Below, in pieces: positions 5,803-7,071 of a stretch of 7,071 bases of DNA. Location of the stretch: NCBI GenBank assembly GCA_900543305.1, contig UQQZ01000106.1, positions 1 through 7,071 of the forward strand, read 5' to 3'. Made by a program: the position numbers and the translations under genes. Origin of the DNA: an uncultured Oscillospiraceae bacterium (GTDB taxonomy: Bacteria; Bacillota; Clostridia; Oscillospirales; Acutalibacteraceae). The notes below the pieces were generated by a model. The model did no database searches. It had not been told where the DNA came from and saw only the letters and a list, made by a program, of their open reading frames with translations. The number at the start of each line of letters is the position of its first letter. The stretch's first letter is position 1.

Positions 5803-6528
5803 ATGAAAAACGTGTTGGTGACCGGGGCTTCCGGAGGCATTGGCCGGGCGGTGGCCCTGGAGCTGGCCCGGCGGGGCTGGGGGGTGGCGGCCCACTACTG
5901 CCGCAACCGGGAAGGCGCTCTGGCTCTGGTAAAGGAGATCGGCGCCCTGGGAGGAGTGGCCTGGGCCTGCCAGGCTGATTTGACCCGGGAAGACCAGGTG
6001 GAAGCCCTGTTCGCTCAGGCGGAAGGGGAATTGGGATTTTTGGAGGGTCTGGTGAACAACGCAGGCACGGCCCACAAAGGCCTTTTTACGGACCTGACCC
6101 TGGAGGACTGGCGCCGGGTGATGGATGCGGATCTGACCAGTGTGTTTCTGTGCTGCCGGCGGGCTCTGCCCCCTATGATCCGGGAGAAGCGGGGAGCCAT
6201 TGTCAATGTCAGCTCCATGTGGGGTCAGGTGGGAGCTTCCTGTGAAGCGGCCTACTCTGCGGCCAAGGCAGGGGTCATCGGCCTGACCAAAGCTCTGGCC
6301 AAGGAGGAAGGCCCCTCGGGAATCCGGGTCAACTGCGTGGCGCCGGGGGTCATCGACACCCCCATGAACGGGGACCTGACCCAGGAGGACCGGGAGGCCC
6401 TTCGGGAGGAGACGCCCCTGGAGCGGATCGGCACTCCCGAGGAGGTGGCCCAGGGGGTGGCGTTTCTTTTGGAGAATCCATTTGTCACCGGGCAGATTCT
6501 GGGGATCAACGGGGGGTTTGTGATTTGA
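5803..6528 (+). CDS. ymfI: Short-chain dehydrogenase, probable EF-P 5-aminopentanone reductase (YmfI-like)
   Basis: The 241-residue product is a complete classical SDR: cofactor motif TGASGGIG (7-14), NNAG (85-88), catalytic Ser138, Tyr151 and Lys155. The block SSMWGQVGASCEAAYSAAK (137-155), with VNCVAPGVIDTPMN and the end GQILGINGGFVI, resembles YmfI-type proteins of Firmicutes more than housekeeping FabG. YmfI reduces the 5-aminopentanone attached to the EF-P lysine to 5-aminopentanol, helping polyproline translation. The family's catalytic Asn (position 110 in E. coli FabG numbering) is Asp110 here (ADLTSVF), whose GAT codon is one base away from AAT. The alternative is FabG, the 3-oxoacyl-ACP reductase of fatty-acid synthesis, since fabH follows. 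However, its own position after rsmE and before a new promoter speaks against simple membership of the fab operon. AAGGGGGG at 5788-5795 is 7 nt before the ATG; it is probably co-transcribed with rsmE. Confidence 0.75.
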   Translation: MKNVLVTGASGGIGRAVALELARRGWGVAAHYCRNREGALALVKEIGALGGVAWACQADLTREDQVEALFAQAEGELGFLEGLVNNAGTAHKGLFTDLTLEDWRRVMDADLTSVFLCCRRALPPMIREKRGAIVNVSSMWGQVGASCEAAYSAAKAGVIGLTKALAKEEGPSGIRVNCVAPGVIDTPMNGDLTQEDREALREETPLERIGTPEEVAQGVAFLLENPFVTGQILGINGGFVI

Positions 6529-6553
6529 CAAATGCTCCCTAATCCATTACAAT
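6525..6553 (+). promoter_or_regulatory. Sigma-A-type promoter of fabH
   Basis: TTGACA (6525-6530) and TACAAT (6548-6553) are 17 bp apart. The -35 overlaps the ymfI stop codon. The predicted start is near 6560, leaving a leader of about 92 nt before fabH. No terminator is visible after ymfI, so some read-through from the rsmE promoter is possible. No recognisable FapR or FabT operator was found. Confidence 0.8.
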
Positions 6554-6575
6554 AAAGGGGTTAAGCATACTCGGG

Positions 6576-6625
6576 AAAAATGCCGGAAAAACTGGCGAAA
6601 ACCGGGCCGAAACAGCACGAAAAAA
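6576..6625 (+). repeat. Five phased A-tracts in the fabH leader
   Basis: Runs of A begin at 6576 (5 nt), 6587 (5), 6598 (4), 6610 (3) and 6620 (6), spacings 11, 11, 12 and 10, close to one helical turn. Each is preceded by G, giving a degenerate unit of about 11 bp, roughly C-[GC]-G-A(3-6). Phased A-tracts bend DNA. Because they lie downstream of the predicted start site, they might instead act in the RNA or bind a regulator. The remainder of the 6529-6651 gap shows no gene. Confidence 0.6.
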
Positions 6626-6651
6626 CAAGTAATATGACGGGGGATCGAGAC

Positions 6652-7071
6652 ATGAGCTTTCAGATTCTGGGTACGGGCAGCTTTACGCCGGAAAAGATCG
6701 TCACCAACGAGGACCTTTCCCACATGGTGGAGACTTCGGACGAGTGGATCACGAAACGGGTGGGCGTCAAAGCGCGCCGCGTGTGCACCACCGAGAGCAA
6801 CACGGACATGGGCGTAGCCGCGGCCCTGGCGGCTCTGGAAAACGCCGGAGTGGCCCCGGAGGAGCTGGACCTGATCATTGGCGCCACCATCAGCGCGGAC
6901 ACCATCTCCCCCGGACTGGCGGGCATGGTGCAGAACCGGATCGGGGCCCATTGCCCCTGCTTTGACATGAACGTGGGCTGCACCGGCTTTATTTACGCCC
7001 TCCAGGTGGCCAGGGGCTTCCTGCTCCAGAGCGGACGGCCCTACGCCCTGGTCATCGGGGCGGAGTCCCTC
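6652..7071 (+). CDS. fabH: 3-oxoacyl-ACP synthase III FabH, N-terminal part
   Basis: The open frame from the ATG at 6652 gives 140 residues to the window edge, with no stop codon. MSFQILGTGSFTPEKIVTNE, then SDEWITKRVGVKARR (29-43), is the standard KAS III N-terminus. GCTGFIYAL contains the active-site Cys110, matching Cys112 of E. coli FabH. The catalytic His and Asn lie beyond the edge. FabH condenses acetyl-CoA or a branched acyl-CoA with malonyl-ACP to start fatty-acid chains in the cytoplasm. An in-frame ATG at 6634 would add six residues, but its upstream region (ACAAGTAAT) has no Shine-Dalgarno. The 6652 ATG has GGGGGA at 6639-6644 and matches the usual family start. It is probably the first gene of a fab operon continuing to the right. 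Confidence 0.95.
   Translation, partial: MSFQILGTGSFTPEKIVTNEDLSHMVETSDEWITKRVGVKARRVCTTESNTDMGVAAALAALENAGVAPEELDLIIGATISADTISPGLAGMVQNRIGAHCPCFDMNVGCTGFIYALQVARGFLLQSGRPYALVIGAESL

Noticed and set aside
5302..6531. 409-residue minus-strand open frame over rsmE and the reductase gene
   Set aside because: It spans two recognised genes and their spacer without interruption, which reflects third-position GC bias rather than coding. It is proline- and glycine-rich with no motif.
6744..6965. 73-residue plus-strand frame inside fabH
   Set aside because: It is an out-of-frame shadow; the FabH frame covers the same bases with the active-site cysteine and conserved N-terminus.

Overview
This window appears to be a chromosomal, GC-rich segment from a Firmicute, most likely Clostridia of the Oscillospirales (Ruminococcaceae/Oscillospiraceae) type. 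The evidence is the YqhQ (DUF1385)-PrmC gene pair, OmpR/HAMP-kinase signalling, strong AGGAGG-type ribosome binding sites, sigma-A-like promoters, a YmfI-type reductase and a FabH start, all with high-GC codon usage. The genus cannot be assigned from the sequence alone. No insertion sequence, tRNA, rRNA, CRISPR array or phage gene is seen. Almost all of the window is coding.

Left part, minus strand (4950 down to 1). One apparent five-gene transcription unit starts at an extended -10 promoter near 4950 and has a leader of about 105 nt with three GC-rich hairpins. In transcription order it encodes: a secreted lipoprotein with four calcium-binding-type D-x-[DNS]-G-D-G repeats (4833-3460); an OmpR-family response regulator (3394-2690); a membrane sensor histidine kinase (2587-1109); the polytopic membrane protein YqhQ/DUF1385 (1116-178); and the N-terminus of PrmC, the release-factor glutamine methyltransferase, running off the left edge (181-1). 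The last three genes overlap (8 bp and 4 bp). The first two gaps (65 and 102 bp) each hold a GC-rich hairpin just after the upstream stop codon. The arrangement suggests that the lipoprotein, regulator and kinase form one surface-sensing module, and that YqhQ and PrmC are translationally coupled to it.

Right part, plus strand (5014 to 7071). A near-consensus promoter (TTGACA-N17-TAGAAT) drives rsmE (16S rRNA m3U1498 methyltransferase) and, 16 bp downstream, a short-chain dehydrogenase closest in motif content to YmfI, the EF-P 5-aminopentanone reductase. A second near-consensus promoter (TTGACA-N17-TACAAT), whose -35 overlaps the ymfI stop codon, leads through a short gap with five phased A-tracts into fabH, probably the first gene of a type II fatty-acid synthesis operon. 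FabH is cut by the right edge.

Three genes here modify the translation machinery (PrmC on release factors, RsmE on 16S rRNA, YmfI-like on EF-P). The points most worth a second look are: RsmE appears to have lost about ten residues including the GPEGGF cofactor-loop motif; the YmfI-like enzyme has Asp where the SDR catalytic Asn should be; the repeat lipoprotein-two-component-YqhQ-PrmC unit; and the phased A-tracts before fabH.
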